The notes beneath the pieces were generated by a model. That model worked only from the letters and a program-made list of their open reading frames with translations. It had not been told where the DNA came from and did no database searches. 64,000 nucleotides of DNA from Patiria miniata (lineage: Eukaryota; Echinodermata; Asteroidea; Valvatida; Asterinidae): assembly GCF_015706575.1 (NCBI RefSeq), contig NW_024037048.1:14897512-14961511 (forward strand), read 5' to 3'. Shown in pieces: positions 33,511 to 45,385 of the stretch. The translations under genes were made by a program, and so were the position numbers. The first letter of the stretch is position 1. Every line of letters starts with the position of its first letter.

Positions 33511-34074
33511 TCCAGGCGCGGTTCTACGGGGGGGGGGGGGCTTTAGCGCCCCCCCCCCCCCCCAATTTTTTGTCTAGCCCCCAAAAAATTCCATAAAAAA
33601 ATTAAATAAATGCACTAGCAAAATGTAAGAATTTGACGTACATGGTAATGGTCTCCCCCTAAATGAGAAGGGTGTATTGTACACTTTTAGTTAATATAGT
33701 GTGCCTGATTGTGGGATTTTATCAGCGCTCCCCGTTCGCTTGTACCCCCGCCCTGCAAACAGGGCGCTGGGAAGGGCAGATGAGCTTCTCAGAATCTTGT
33801 GAAGGATGGGGATGGCATTCTGGGTAATTTATCATGACCTTTGTATAAAGCATCCCAGCGTCCTGTTTGCAGGGCGGGGGTACGAGCGAACGAACGCTCC
33901 CCATAGAAAATATGACACGAGCCTCCCCCCCCCCCCCCTAACGTATTGATCTTCAGAGGCCTAAGTGTCCGGAGAAAATACCAGTCTACATTTCAGCACG
34001 CTTCCCTGGAAAAATCTGGATTCACCTTGCTAGCCCCCCTCCCCAAAAAAATATTTGCTCTAGAACCGCGCCTG
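33511..34074. mobile_element. hAT-like MITE (CCAGGCGCGGTTCTA ends)
   Basis: 564 bp with perfect 15-bp inverted ends CCAGGCGCGGTTCTA and TAGAACCGCGCCTGG. G and C tracts lie just inside. An inner hairpin pairs GTACCCCCGCCCTGCAAACAGG near 33740 with its complement near 33850. CAGGCGCGG ends suggest hAT, but an 8-bp target duplication is not evident; AACACA occurs on both sides. Confidence 0.7.
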
Positions 34075-34530
34075 GAACACACCTTTTTGAACCGTAGCCT
34101 TTTCGTTCGTGGTCTTTGAATCAACATGCGATTCAGTTTCAAATTCTCCCTATTATAACTAACTTTGTTCGATGAGGTCACAATGCTGAATTGTCGCAAA
34201 GACGTTTGTGGTAATTCAAAGAATATCTATGGCTGCAGACCAGCAAATAAACTGCAATGGACCTCAGTGATAAATACCCCCACTTGTAAAGATCAGGACA
34301 AATACTCACAACTCTCCAAGGTGTTTTGAGCCACCCATCAAATTACAGCTTATTTCATCATCTTTCATTGTCTGTTCAATTTTTGCGGTATAATCCGATG
34401 ACCTTTTGGGATAAAAATTCCACCCAAAGATGACGACCCTGTAGTCCTGTAGCCCATCGCCCAAGGCACAATCTGCCACTTCACAAAAACTGAACACTCA
34501 GGTTTATTAGGACAACAGATATTGCTCAAA

Positions 34531-34692
34531 CAGGGGCGGATCCTGGATTTCTTTGCAGGGGAGGCTCCTAAAAAATTATATATAGAAATGTTGTGACAGG
34601 CGAACGGGTAATATTTTGTGTGCATGTTTCACAGCGGGGGCTGGGGGGGGGGGGGGGGTCGGCCCCCCTCCCACCCTCTGGATCCGCGCCTG
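34531..34692. mobile_element. Short hAT-like MITE (CAGGGGCGGATCC ends)
   Basis: 162 bp from CAGGGGCGGATCCTGGA to CTGGATCCGCGCCTG, with a 15-G tract inside. TCAAA lies on both sides, which is shorter than the 8 bp expected of hAT. A truncated relative (AGGGCGGATCCAG) is at about 38598, running into the gap. Confidence 0.7.
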
Positions 34693-34739
34693 TCAAACTA
34701 TTTTGTCAAATTTTGACCTAAAATGCTTGTAATTTGATG

Positions 34740-35035
34740 TATGATGACGTCATGACGACGTCACTAAATATCCACATCTTCACACTAAGGTTCATGTTAA
34801 TATCAGGTTTCGTCTTTCTGCAACTTCTTTTTGCATTTTAAATTCACCTAAATTTGACCTACCAGTAACCCCGGAAAGAAAGGTCAGACGACTTTACCTT
34901 CGAATATCAAAAATGTTTATCAAGGTAAAGTCAATCAGGTTTCAAAGTGTGAACATGATTGTTCATTTTGTTTATGAGGTTTTGCAGTGAAATCGCTTGT
35001 AATTAGATACCTGATGACGTCATTATGACGTCAGA
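34740..35035. promoter_or_regulatory. Cluster of CRE-type TGACGTCA palindromes
   Basis: TGACGTCA occurs near 34746, 35014 and 35024, with a half-match ACGACGTCAC near 34754. The block is followed by an AAAG microsatellite (about 35140-35160) and a small palindrome, GATCGGGTAGTACCCGATC. The motif is the CREB/ATF site, but the setting resembles a repeat tail, so regulation is unproven. Confidence 0.4.
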
Positions 35036-35219
35036 GTATAAAAAGGTATACCTCTGATTCAGTGTTGATGTTTGTTAAGGTTTGAAGTCTGTACTGTTCA
35101 GAAGAAAAGTCGCAGATAATTATTGTCAGAAAAAAAAACAAGAAAGAAAGAAAGAAAGACATTTCTTACATTTCCAAACAATGATCGGGTAGTACCCGAT
35201 CACCCAAATATATCAGGGT

Positions 35220-36080
35220 TTTGTTGTTCGGAATGAGGAATTCCTGTCTGACATTATTTCCGCCTCTACTTTCATTTCGCACGCTTCAAACTAAATTATT
35301 GTTCACATACTGACTGGTTTAGTTTTTGATAAAGTTAAAATCTTGTCACTATAATGGATAGCACACTGTACATTCACGAAAGTTGTATTGTCAAAACAAA
35401 GGCTATCAGTAGGACTTTTTCTAGTCATATCTGCTTGCAGTTTTTTAGAAGAGTTTAAACATCAAGTTCCCTGCTGATTTCAGGTTAGTTTCAACTGATT
35501 GTGATTAATGCTTAAACAAATTCACGCACTTTTAATACTTTAAAAAGTGTCTTTCTTTGGTTTAAAGAAGACATATTGCGAAAGCTCCTTCCTTTATAAA
35601 TAACCTCACCATAAAATCAGTATGATCAACCACCCCTTTATTTTCTTCCTCATTTTGCCATTTTAATTTTATCATTTAATTTAAAACACGGAAACTCTGG
35701 TGCAATGTACTCACATTGTTTCCCGGCAATCACTGAAACTAATTCAGGATCAACAGTTATGGGGAGTTGGTCACGGAAGAACGTTTATCAGGAAATCCGG
35801 ACATCAAAAACATTCCTGTCTTATTGTGTGTTATTGCTCAAGCAGTACCCTTTCAACTTTGCCATTTCGCTAGAGTTCACAGTGCGCTTTGATCATCAAG
35901 TTACATTCAGCAGGATGAACGAGTCATGAATATAGAGGGCGCAAATACAAACGGACCGGATCGTGATATGATGCACACAGTTTTATACACAGTTCAAATT
36001 GCTTTATTAACTGGGTGAATTTGTAGAAATCATGTGTAGAGTTGGTGTTTGTACAAATTACTCAGGCCTTCTGTTCGCCT
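35220..36080. repeat. Second copy of the intron segment (cf. 30590-31400)
   Basis: Shares GAGGAATTCCTGTCTG, TTGGTCACGGAAGAACGT, ATCCGGACATC and TAGAGTTCACAGTGCGC with 30590-31400, 36800-38530 and 62335-63140, in the same order. More diverged than the two SD2 copies, so it is an older tandem duplication. Confidence 0.75.
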
Positions 36081-37216
36081 GAAGAGAATGAAGCAAAAGC
36101 TCTCGATGAATTCACTCATGTATTTGCATGTAGGTTCCACTCAGCATGCCGCTGTTCTGTTGGATATTTGGACAAACAGCCATATTGATTTTTAGCTTAT
36201 TTTTCGAAAGTTTTTGGTGATTGGTACAGATTTTCACAAATCTGAAATATTTTGTGAGACAAGTTTCAGTTGACAAACAGATGGTGCTTACTAGAGCCAA
36301 ACCGGTGCGCTGATTTCCTATCCGGAAAATAATCTTTATGTAACGACTGTAACTTCGTAGTCCAGCTGTAATGTTTGCGCCTCTACTTCCTTGGTATGAG
36401 ATCGATTTCCCCCACAAATGCAGAAACTGTATGCTCATTGTGATTCCTACAACTACAAGTTCAAGCAACCTTGAACCAGTTAGAGCAACATAGGATGAAT
36501 TGCTCACAATCTTAAGTATGATGCAGCACAACTAACTTTTGAACTTTTAGCTTAGTTGATGCTATACATTTGACCAAAACAGATAAATTAAGGGATTATT
36601 TTTTGGTTCTTGTCACTGAATTCCGTTGCTAACACACGTTAATAGTCTGCCCACCGGCACACTATTTCGAAAACGTTTTCAGTTTTTTAAGACGATATAT
36701 CTTGTCTGATATAACACTATACAAACACGAAATAATTCAGTGTCAAAAACAAAGCTGTTCAGACTCGACTGGTTTTGAATCAATTTTGGGAGCATTTTTT
36801 TAAAGAGCTCATTACATCAAGTTCCCTGCTGTGATTCAGAATAGTTGAAATTGATCGGGATTCGCACTTATTCAAATAATTCACGCACTTGTAATAGTTC
36901 AGGTAAAAAATTACTGCGTTAACATTTTGGTTTAAAGAAAACAATCTTGCGAAAGTTCGACTCTTAACCTAAACAGTATGGTATGATCAACCACCCCCTT
37001 ATTTTCTGCCTCGTTTTTTCCCTGTTTAATTTATCATTTTAATTTTTAAAACATGAATCGATGTACTCACATTGTATTCCGGCAATCACTCAAACTAATT
37101 CAGGATGAAGAGTTATGGAGAAGTTGGCACGGAAGAACGTTTATCAGGAATCCGGACAACTCAAACATGCCTGTCTTATTTTGTGGTATCATTTATGTGG
37201 ATACTCAGTACCCTTT

Positions 37217-38338
37217 TACGAAGGCCCATTAGCGCCACTGCAAGTATATATGTTACAGATTGTGTAATTCGTCTGATGTTCTCACACGTGGAGAGCACGT
37301 GACCAGGGGCCTGTGTATATAGCGCCGCTAGGCGGCGCTATCTTTGCATACAACGTTTGCACTCCTGTGCCATACTTGCCGAGTATGACTCAGAACGTAT
37401 GAGTAATTCGTCACATATTAAATAATCCGTAATAACGAATTAGTAATCCGTTATAAACGATTTAGTAATCCGTAATAACGAATTAATAATCCGTATAACG
37501 AATTAGTAATCCGTAATAACGAATTAAATAATCCGTAATAACGAATTAGTAATCCGTAATAACGAATTAAATAATCCGTAATAACGAATTATAATCCGTA
37601 ATAACGAATAGCAATCCGTAATAACGAATTAATAATCCGTAATAACGAATTCAATAATCCTTAATAACGAATAAGTAATCCGTTATAACGAATTATTAAT
37701 CCGTAATAACGAATTAATAATCCGTAATAACGAATTCAATAATCCGTTATAACGAATTAGTAATCCGTAATAACGAATTAAATAATCCGTTATAACGAAT
37801 TAGTTATCCGTAATAACGAATTAAATAATCCGTAATAACGAATTAGTAATCCGTAATAACGAATTAAATAATCCGTAACGAATTAAATAATCCGTAATAA
37901 CGAATTAATAATCCGTAATAACGAATTAAATAATCCGTTATAACGAATTAGTAATCCGTAATAACGAATTAAATAATCCGTAATAACGAATTAGTAATCC
38001 GTAATAACGATTAACTAATCCGTAATAACGAATTAATAATCCGTAATAACGAATTAGTAATCCGTAATAACGAATTAATAATCCGTAATAACGAATTAAA
38101 TAATCCGTTATAACGAATTAGTAATCCGTAATAACGAATTAATAATCCGTAATAACGAATTAAATAATCCGTTATAAATAATTAGTAATCCGTAATAACG
38201 AATTAAATAATCCGTAATAACGAATTAATAATCCGTTATAACGAATTAGTAATCCGTAATAACGAATTAATAATCCTTAATAACGAATTAAATAATCCGC
38301 AACATATATACTTGCAGTGGCGCTAATGGGCTTTCGTA
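37217..38338. mobile_element. TIR element filled with a 22-bp tandem array
   Basis: 1,122 bp. Ends: TACGAAGGCCCATTAGCGCC and GGCGCTAATGGGCTTTCGTA, with the inverted match continuing through ACTGCAAGTATATATGTT (about 38 bp of TIR). CCCTTT flanks both sides; because of sequence overlap the target duplication could be 6 to 8 bp. Most of the interior (37398-38300) is a tandem array. A palindrome TAGCGCCGCTAGGCGGCGCTA lies just inside the left TIR. No protein coding. Confidence 0.85.
37398..38300. repeat. ~22-bp minisatellite (AATCCGTAATAACGAATTA)
   Basis: About 40 tandem copies with unit lengths around 21-23 bp, variants at one T/A position and an optional extra AA. Confined within the TIRs of the element at 37217-38338. 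Confidence 0.95.
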
Positions 38339-38842
38339 CCCTTTGAACTTTGTTGTTAAATTGTGTCATTTCGCTAGAGTTCACAGTGCGCCATTCCGGT
38401 TTGATCATCAAACATTCAAGCATTGCAGAATGAACGTGTCACTGGATATAGAGGGCGCAAATACAAACGGACCGGATCGTGATGATGCTCACAGTTTTAT
38501 TCAAGTTCAAATTGCTTTGTTTAGTTGGATTCATTTGTAGCAATCATGTACAGCGTTGATGTCTGTGCACATTATTCGTCCCTTCTGTTCCCTGTCAAGG
38601 GCGGATCCAGAACACAATATTTTGGGGGGTAGCTCCCCCAAAAATTGGTCCCCGGAACGTGGGTCCAAAATTTTAACGGCGTGGGGTTCTCGGCCCGCTT
38701 AATCATGGGCCCCGATTTTTTTGTAATTCTAAATGCTCTGTGGCGATCTGAGGAAATTTCTGACCACTTTAGCCATTTTTTTTCTCGAAAAGATGGTAGT
38801 GTACCCAGTGCCTGCCTTTATTGCGACGTCACTTAAAAACAT

Positions 38843-39342
38843 NNNNNNNNNNNNNNNNNNNNNNNNNNNNNNNNNNNNNNNNNNNNNNNNNNNNNNNNNN
38901 NNNNNNNNNNNNNNNNNNNNNNNNNNNNNNNNNNNNNNNNNNNNNNNNNNNNNNNNNNNNNNNNNNNNNNNNNNNNNNNNNNNNNNNNNNNNNNNNNNNN
39001 NNNNNNNNNNNNNNNNNNNNNNNNNNNNNNNNNNNNNNNNNNNNNNNNNNNNNNNNNNNNNNNNNNNNNNNNNNNNNNNNNNNNNNNNNNNNNNNNNNNN
39101 NNNNNNNNNNNNNNNNNNNNNNNNNNNNNNNNNNNNNNNNNNNNNNNNNNNNNNNNNNNNNNNNNNNNNNNNNNNNNNNNNNNNNNNNNNNNNNNNNNNN
39201 NNNNNNNNNNNNNNNNNNNNNNNNNNNNNNNNNNNNNNNNNNNNNNNNNNNNNNNNNNNNNNNNNNNNNNNNNNNNNNNNNNNNNNNNNNNNNNNNNNNN
39301 NNNNNNNNNNNNNNNNNNNNNNNNNNNNNNNNNNNNNNNNNN
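38843..39342. other. Assembly gap (500 N)
   Basis: Exactly 500 N, likely a placeholder of unknown true size. The left side is a hAT-like fragment; the right side starts inside a copy of the 2849-3300 sequence. Confidence 0.99.
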
Positions 39343-40190
39343 GCTTCGCTGGTAACCAATAGCAGTGCGTATATATTCATAACGCTAGCAGAGAGCCAGG
39401 ATCCGGAAGTTTTGCGATGACATTTTGACCAGCATTTGATTAGAGACGTTCGCACGTTGCTATCAGTGCGCAGGCTTGCTTAAGGTACGTCACAAAATCA
39501 ACCACTAGTCGACTAATGGTCCCTGCCCGAACTTGGCCTTGTCTGTACAATCCAAGCTTGAAAAAAAAAAAGCCAAAAAAAAAAAAGCCACGTCCCCGTG
39601 TCAATTCCGGAACTTGGTCTGACCAGAGACCAAATATTTTTTTTGGGTCTACATATATAAGAAACAACTGTGTGGTAGGGTAGGTAAAAATCTGTTTTTG
39701 GGGGTTTGACATTTCTATAGCCTAAAAATATAAGGTGGGATGATAGTCATTAAAATTTACTTTTTTTCTCTATTTTGCATGCATTAGTTAACATGTGAAT
39801 CATTCACACAGCAATAACTTACGATCAGCACTGCTCCGCATATGAGAAGGCTTGTGCTCTTGGTGATATGGGAGACGAAGTGAACCAGGCAGGCCTGCAT
39901 CCAGGGCGACCAGTCAATGCAATAATCTGTGGCCTGTACAGGGAAATACAACAATCCACAATTGAAAGGAAGAGGGAATAGAACCTGGGACCTCTGGATT
40001 GCAGTTCCAGTGCTCTACCAACTGAGCTACCAAGCTCCATCGTGTTTAGTCTCCCACTTTGTCAATGTCTATGTTAAGAATAGGCATTGGTCAGAGTTGT
40101 AATGACTCAAGTCGACTCGAGTCACAATTTTATGCAAAATTTATGTACACATTACTTTGCGAATGCAGTACGGTACAGCTGCCGCTTGGG
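39343..40190. repeat. Rearranged copy of 2849-4145
   Basis: 39343-39802 matches 2849-3303, including the right half of the TA-flanked TIR element. The sequence then jumps to a match with 3728-4145 (tRNA-like body reversed at about 39965-40040). The intervening ~425 bp with the SLC12 chimeric exon are missing. Confidence 0.85.
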
Positions 40191-40390
40191 TACAACTCTA
40201 GAATGCAGGTCCACTATATACACTCTACGTCTTGTTTGTCTATTTTTCATGACTAGTTATCTGACTAGAATTCAATTCAACGCGTCACTTAATTTGTAAG
40301 ATATAGCGTGTCCAGCTGGACTGTCGTTTCTGTGCAAAAGTGAGGCAAATGTTCTTTTTGGACTTCAGGCAGCCTATCGCCAAGTTTTTG
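40186..40390. repeat. Fragment of 7-bp-TSD TIR family joined to a satellite monomer
   Basis: GGTACAACTCTAGAATGCAGG matches the left end of the element at 47371-48252. From about 40215 on, the sequence is a reversed monomer of the 223-bp satellite (CAGCTGGACTGTCGTTTC, AAAAGTGAGGCAAATG). Confidence 0.7.
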
Positions 40391-40904
40391 TATATTCTTT
40401 TTAATATTTTCTAACTCGAGTCATTTTATTTTTTCAAGTCATTAAAGAAACACAAGTTAAATTCAATAGGGTAACGCGTTATTTCACTTTGTTTTGGGGA
40501 TAGTTTAAATACAAATACTATCTAATTTACATTATTGGATCTATATAGGGATAATAGTTTTCAGCCATTTCCAATTGGTTAATTATCAACATTACCTTTT
40601 TAATAAAATTGGTCAAAAACTTCACTTAAATTTCCTCTACTCTAGACAATGCATCCTAGCTTTTCATTCACCATGTTCACACGACTTTCAAAATATTTAT
40701 AAAAGAAATACCAAAAAATGCTCTGCTCAAACCACAAAAATAGCTGCCTAAAATTTGAATGAATGTCCGAAAGCAGGTTTTTGGTTATCACAATATTTGT
40801 TTGTCTTTAAAGTGTGAATAAAAAGTCTAGACCGTCTTAGGGCGGTAGTCTTATTAGTCTTACGTTATCGAGTTGTCTGCTGCGCTAGTCGGACAATAAT
40901 GGGA

Positions 40905-41420
40905 TATCATCAAACAACAGGCGGCGCTCTTCACAATTAACGGTGTCAAGTGACAATCTCATACCACATTAATTTCCCGCATTAACTAAACAAAAATAAA
41001 AACGGATAACGAAACCATTTCCCAATTCCTAAGCCAAAAAAAAAACGGATAACGAAAACCACTCCCCCACTTCCCGACTCGAAAGCAAAACGGAAAACGA
41101 ATAACGATTCTAAAATCCCAAATCATATCTCGAAAGGAATTGGGATTTTTCAATGCATGATGGGAAATTTCGGACTACGAAACTTTTTCGCAACCTCGTC
41201 CCCAGGGCTAACTTTATTTTGTAACTTTCTTTCCTGTATTAAGTACCTGTCAGTGCGTACCGCTCAACACTACGTAAACGAGATTGTATATGACACCGTT
41301 AATTGTGAAGAGCGCCACCTGTTGTTTGGTTATCCGATATCAACATTATGGACGGTAGTGGTAGGCTAGGCCTGTGCCTGTACATCAGGTAAGTCTGGAC
41401 TATTAACTTGTCAAAATTCA
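40905..41420. repeat. Inverted pair with a possible splice donor
   Basis: AACAACAGGCGGCGCTCTTC near 40913 is inverted at 41305-41330 (GAAGAGCGCCACCTGTTGTT), and CAATTAACGGTGTCA pairs with TGACACCGTTAATTG. Right-arm sequence recurs at 43825-43990. Both right copies continue to CAGGTAAGTCTGG, a good splice donor, so a non-coding exon is possible. Between the arms is a run of AAAACGGATAACGAAA repeats. Confidence 0.6.
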
Positions 41421-41682
41421 ACTTCCTTTCGGCGTACTGGAAAGATTCCCATATCTGGACATCACTCATTTTCCCTTCAGTGATTTATGCCACCATTCCT
41501 GTCTAAAATTGTAAAAAATATTGGATTGGCAGGGAAATTTGTTACCAAAAAACTATAGTCGGACTCCCTACCCTAGGCTTATCGTGGCATCCCTTTATCG
41601 CGGCACGGGAAAATTTCTCTTTTTGTGTTGCCTGAACTCCTTTAACTTTAAGTGGCGATTTTTATCCAGTTCTCCAGTACTC

Positions 41683-41738
41683 CTACTCCTAGAACTATGA
41701 GGCTCCGCGTGAGCGGAGCCTCATAGTTCTAGGAGTAG
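41683..41738. repeat. Perfect 26-bp palindrome with 4-nt loop
   Basis: The arm begins CTACTCCTAGAACTATG and ends GGCTCCGC; loop GTGA; then the exact complement. AGTTCTCCAG flanks both sides (near 41669 and 41737), as if the palindrome arose within or inserted into a short direct duplication. Confidence 0.9.
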
Positions 41739-42611
41739 TTCTCCAGGCCATAAGGACTTACTGCCGAGTCGTATCAAAAGGACGATTAAAAAATGTTGTG
41801 TCTTTCGGGACTTGAAATTTTAACGATTTTTAATAAATACTCACATTTGCCAAAACCTGCAAACTTTCCCTCACTGTGTCTGCTAAAACTTAAAAGGTAC
41901 CGTCTATACTCTAACATTAATGGTGTTCTGTCCATGGAAGTTCCATTGTCTGGTTCCCCTTCTGATCTACAGCTGCAAACACAAAATGAAGTCAAAGGAG
42001 GATATTTCCACTGCGAAATCGTAAAAACTTTTACGGGTTAAAAATAAGGACAGCGCGTAAGAAAAAATGAAACGGCACACTGGGGATGTGTAAACTGAAT
42101 GGCGCCCCCAATCGCCAATCAGTAGACTTGTCATCACAGTATTTTGTGTTCTCCTTTCGGGGAAGGGCAGGGTTTTAAGAAATCATCCTGCAGGGATATA
42201 GTCTGTCAAAGTTTAATCAACTTGAACGTTACAGGGAAAAGATCAGACTTTATTCAGGGGATGTTTTGGTAAAACATTCACTATGAAAAAAAAGTTGAGA
42301 TTATTATAAAAACCACAATTCCCACATACCCGCGATAATAGGGAGTCCACCTCCATTCGCACATTCCGAGCATGTCTATTTTCACAGGCATTTGAATAGG
42401 AAGAGTTATACAACCTAAGAGACAGGACAATTTTGGAAGGTTAGCGAGCAATCTCTATTCCAAACAAGAAACGTGATAAGTACCGTGATAATACGGCGTT
42501 CCATCCTACATGCTTACTGCCACTGCCAGCATCCTACTGTCTGAAAAAACACCACGGAGACATTGCACTAAATGTCCAGAACTCCAGGTATGGAATCTTT
42601 CCGGTGTATTT

Positions 42612-43410
42612 TTTAACCCTAACCCACCTGACACTCCTCCAAAATCCTCCTGGCGGTTTTGGAGGATTCTAGAGGATTGAGGATGAATGGTGATTGAATC
42701 ACATGAGGATTCTAGAGGATTGAGGATGAATGGTGATTGAGGATTCTGGAGGATTGAGGATGAATGGTGATTGAAGCTCATGAGGATTTTGGAGGATTGA
42801 GGATGAATGGTGATTGAAGCTCATGAGGATTTTGGAGGATTGAGGATGAATGGTGATTGAATCAAATGAGGATTCTGGAGGACTGAGGATGAATGGTGAT
42901 TGAATCACATGAGGATTCTAGAGGATTGAGGATGAATGGTGATTGAATCAAATGAGGATTCTGGAGGATTGAGGATGAATGGTGATTGAAGCACATGAGG
43001 ATTCTGGAGGACTGAGGATGAATGGTGATTGAAGCACATGAGGATTCTGGAGGATTGAGGATGAATGGTGATTGAAGCACATGAGGATTCTGGAGGATTG
43101 AGGATGAATGGTGATTGAAGCACATGAGGATTCTGGAGGACTGAGGATGAATGGTGATTGAAGCACAAGAGGATTTTGGAGGATTGAGGATGAATGCATT
43201 TTGAGGCAGGACTGTCTGATGATTTTGGAGGATTTGGCGTTGATTATCCTTCATTTAACACGAGTGCAAAATTTTGGGATGAGGTGGATTTTAGAGGATT
43301 GATGATGAATGCATTTTGAGGCAGGACTGTCTGACAGTTTTGACAAATTTAGGCGGAGTTGCAAAATTTTGGAGGATTCAGGATGGTTCCAAGCAAAAAG
43401 GGCCTAGGGG
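42612..43410. repeat. 43-bp minisatellite (GAGGATTCTGGAGGATTGAG)
   Basis: About 11-12 tandem copies of a 43-bp unit between about 42700 and 43195, with ATGAATGGTGATTGAAGCAC in each, then degenerating copies to about 43390. The left edge TTAACCCTAACCC matches the element at 8573. Reverse-strand ORFs with repeated HHSSSILQNP are artefacts of the array. Confidence 0.92.
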
Positions 43411-45385
43411 GTTATTAATGCTTTAATTGCATACATTGTTAGACTTTCTTTTTATAGCTCCATGATTGTATAGTAATTCTTCCAGAACTGTAAGTGTAAG
43501 GGTTTTAAACTAAGTTCAGGAAGTATGGTCAGGCCCTACAGGCCCCATTTTTATCTTTTGTAAATTTGTCAATTTTTTGGGAAATTGTTCTTATATTTCA
43601 CAGTAATTATTGTCAACCCAATTCTTCAAACAATGCCCTTTCCAAAATAGCAGATGAAAACAATATTTGAACTTAACCTTATGAATTAGAAGGTAAAGAT
43701 GTTAAAGTAACTTGTTTTCCTTTGTTTCTTGAAGTTGACAGAGTTTGATGGTTCTACCAAGGATGTCAACTGTGGAGCACATACAGGATGCAGAGCACAC
43801 TGATGACGTATCACCATGGCAACGCGTACCGCTCAACATCACTTGAATGAGATTGTACCTGACACCGTTAATTGTAAAGAGCGCCACCTGTTGTTTGGTT
43901 ATCGATCAACATTATGCAGCAGATAATGCAGCGGTAGGCTATATAGGCCTGTACGTCAGGTAAGTCTGGACTATTTATTTCTCAAAATTCAACTTCTTTT
44001 CGGCGTACTGGAAAGATTCCCATATATCTGGGCATCACTACTTTTTCCCTACAGTGACTTATCACCATTAAAAGGGATAATATGTCCAAAAGTGTGGGAT
44101 TTAGCAGGAAAAGTTGCTACCATGGCATGCCTACTGAGAAAACATGTCAAAGGACATTTCCTAGTCTTTGTTGGTCAGTGACGTCTGAGGTATGGGTGTC
44201 TTTCCGGAGTATTTTTGAATGCTTTGCATACATTGTTGGGTAAGACCTCTTTTTATAGCTCCATGATTGTATAGTCATATAGTCAGCAGGGCCAGGGCCT
44301 ATTGTTTTTAGTTCACCGCACCTACCCCAATTAAGAACCCAGTATCAATGCACACATATAGTGGTGTTCCCTAACGTGACTTTCCTCATGCACGGTTGCC
44401 AAACTTCTTTGTCGATAAACTTCAAATTCATTCGGTTATTACTGGTACTTTTTTCAGTAGTGTTTGCCATTTAAATTCTGTAAACAATTTCACTGTCATA
44501 CAATTTTGAGCAAAATTTAAAAAAAAACGGTGGTGTCCGGAAATTGGGCAAAAAATCAGCTGAGTGTTCCCTAACGTAGCGCACTTGCGTAAATCTTGGA
44601 AAATTCCTGGTTAACACTAAAAAAGTTATTTAAAGTTAGCAAATTCTTAATTAATAAATAAATATATCTCTACTTTACCAAACTAGAAGAATGTCAGAAA
44701 ATTATTTTCTTATTTTTGGCTGAGTATATCAGTGGTGAGTTGGAGGTAGATTGTTTCTCGATGATAATTTGAGTTAGAAATGTGATTCGGGTTTGTAACT
44801 TCAGGGGTTGCCCTTCAGGAAAGTCAAGTTTGGATTGATTTGGGGGTCAAAAGGTCAAAGGTCAACGTCATTGGTCAAGGTCTAGGTCATTCCATTGACC
44901 AGTATTAACTATCCTACTACATGTACTTGTAATTTTGCACCTTATATCAACAAACTCAGGCCGAGGGGTTTCAACAGCACCGCTGTATTTTTTTAGGAAA
45001 GTTGCAGTAATGTTTATTGATTCATTTTATTTCATTAACAGCTTTGAAAATGGAGTTGAGGCCAGACAGACAGGGGGCATAGGACTGCATATTTGCTCTC
45101 AGGTCATTTTATCTAATGCATTTAATGTTAGACACTATTCGTTTTTGAACTTTTCTCCCAAAACCTGAAAATATTTATTGCCAATCAGGGCTCTAATATT
45201 CAGGACCAATTTTTTTTTTGAATTATTCTTGACCTTTCTCTTTATTTGGTGAACAATTTTGACCATTGTCTGACTAGAGGCGTTTGCATGTTGATATTAG
45301 TGCTCAGGCATCAAAATACGTCAGGAATCGACCACTAGTCTCGCCCCAACTTGCTCATAGTTGTATCTGTGGCATGGTTTAGCTC
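43411..45385. other. No recognised gene
   Basis: Apart from the 43825-43990 duplicate, nothing is supported. At 45285-45350 a diverged relative of the 2940-3040 sequence (TGACTAGAGGCGTTTGCA, CGACCACTAGTC) is seen. Short ORFs at 44935-45168 match nothing I know. Confidence 0.4.

Larger units (their letters stand above)
36800..38530. repeat. Third copy of the intron segment, split by a TIR element
   Basis: Same landmarks as 35220-36080, interrupted at CAGTACCCTTT by the element at 37217-38338 and resuming CCCTTTGAACTTTGTTG, which matches the uninterrupted CAGTACCCTTTCAACTTTG of the second copy. Confidence 0.8.

Noticed and set aside
37398-38300. CRISPR-like array
   Set aside because: Eukaryotic, contiguous 22-bp repeats with no unique spacers, enclosed by TIRs.
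38829-39455. ORFs of about 200 aa across the gap
   Set aside because: Composed of N-derived X residues.
42506-43254. Reverse-strand ORFs with repeated HHSSSILQNP
   Set aside because: Pure translation of the 43-bp minisatellite in different frames.
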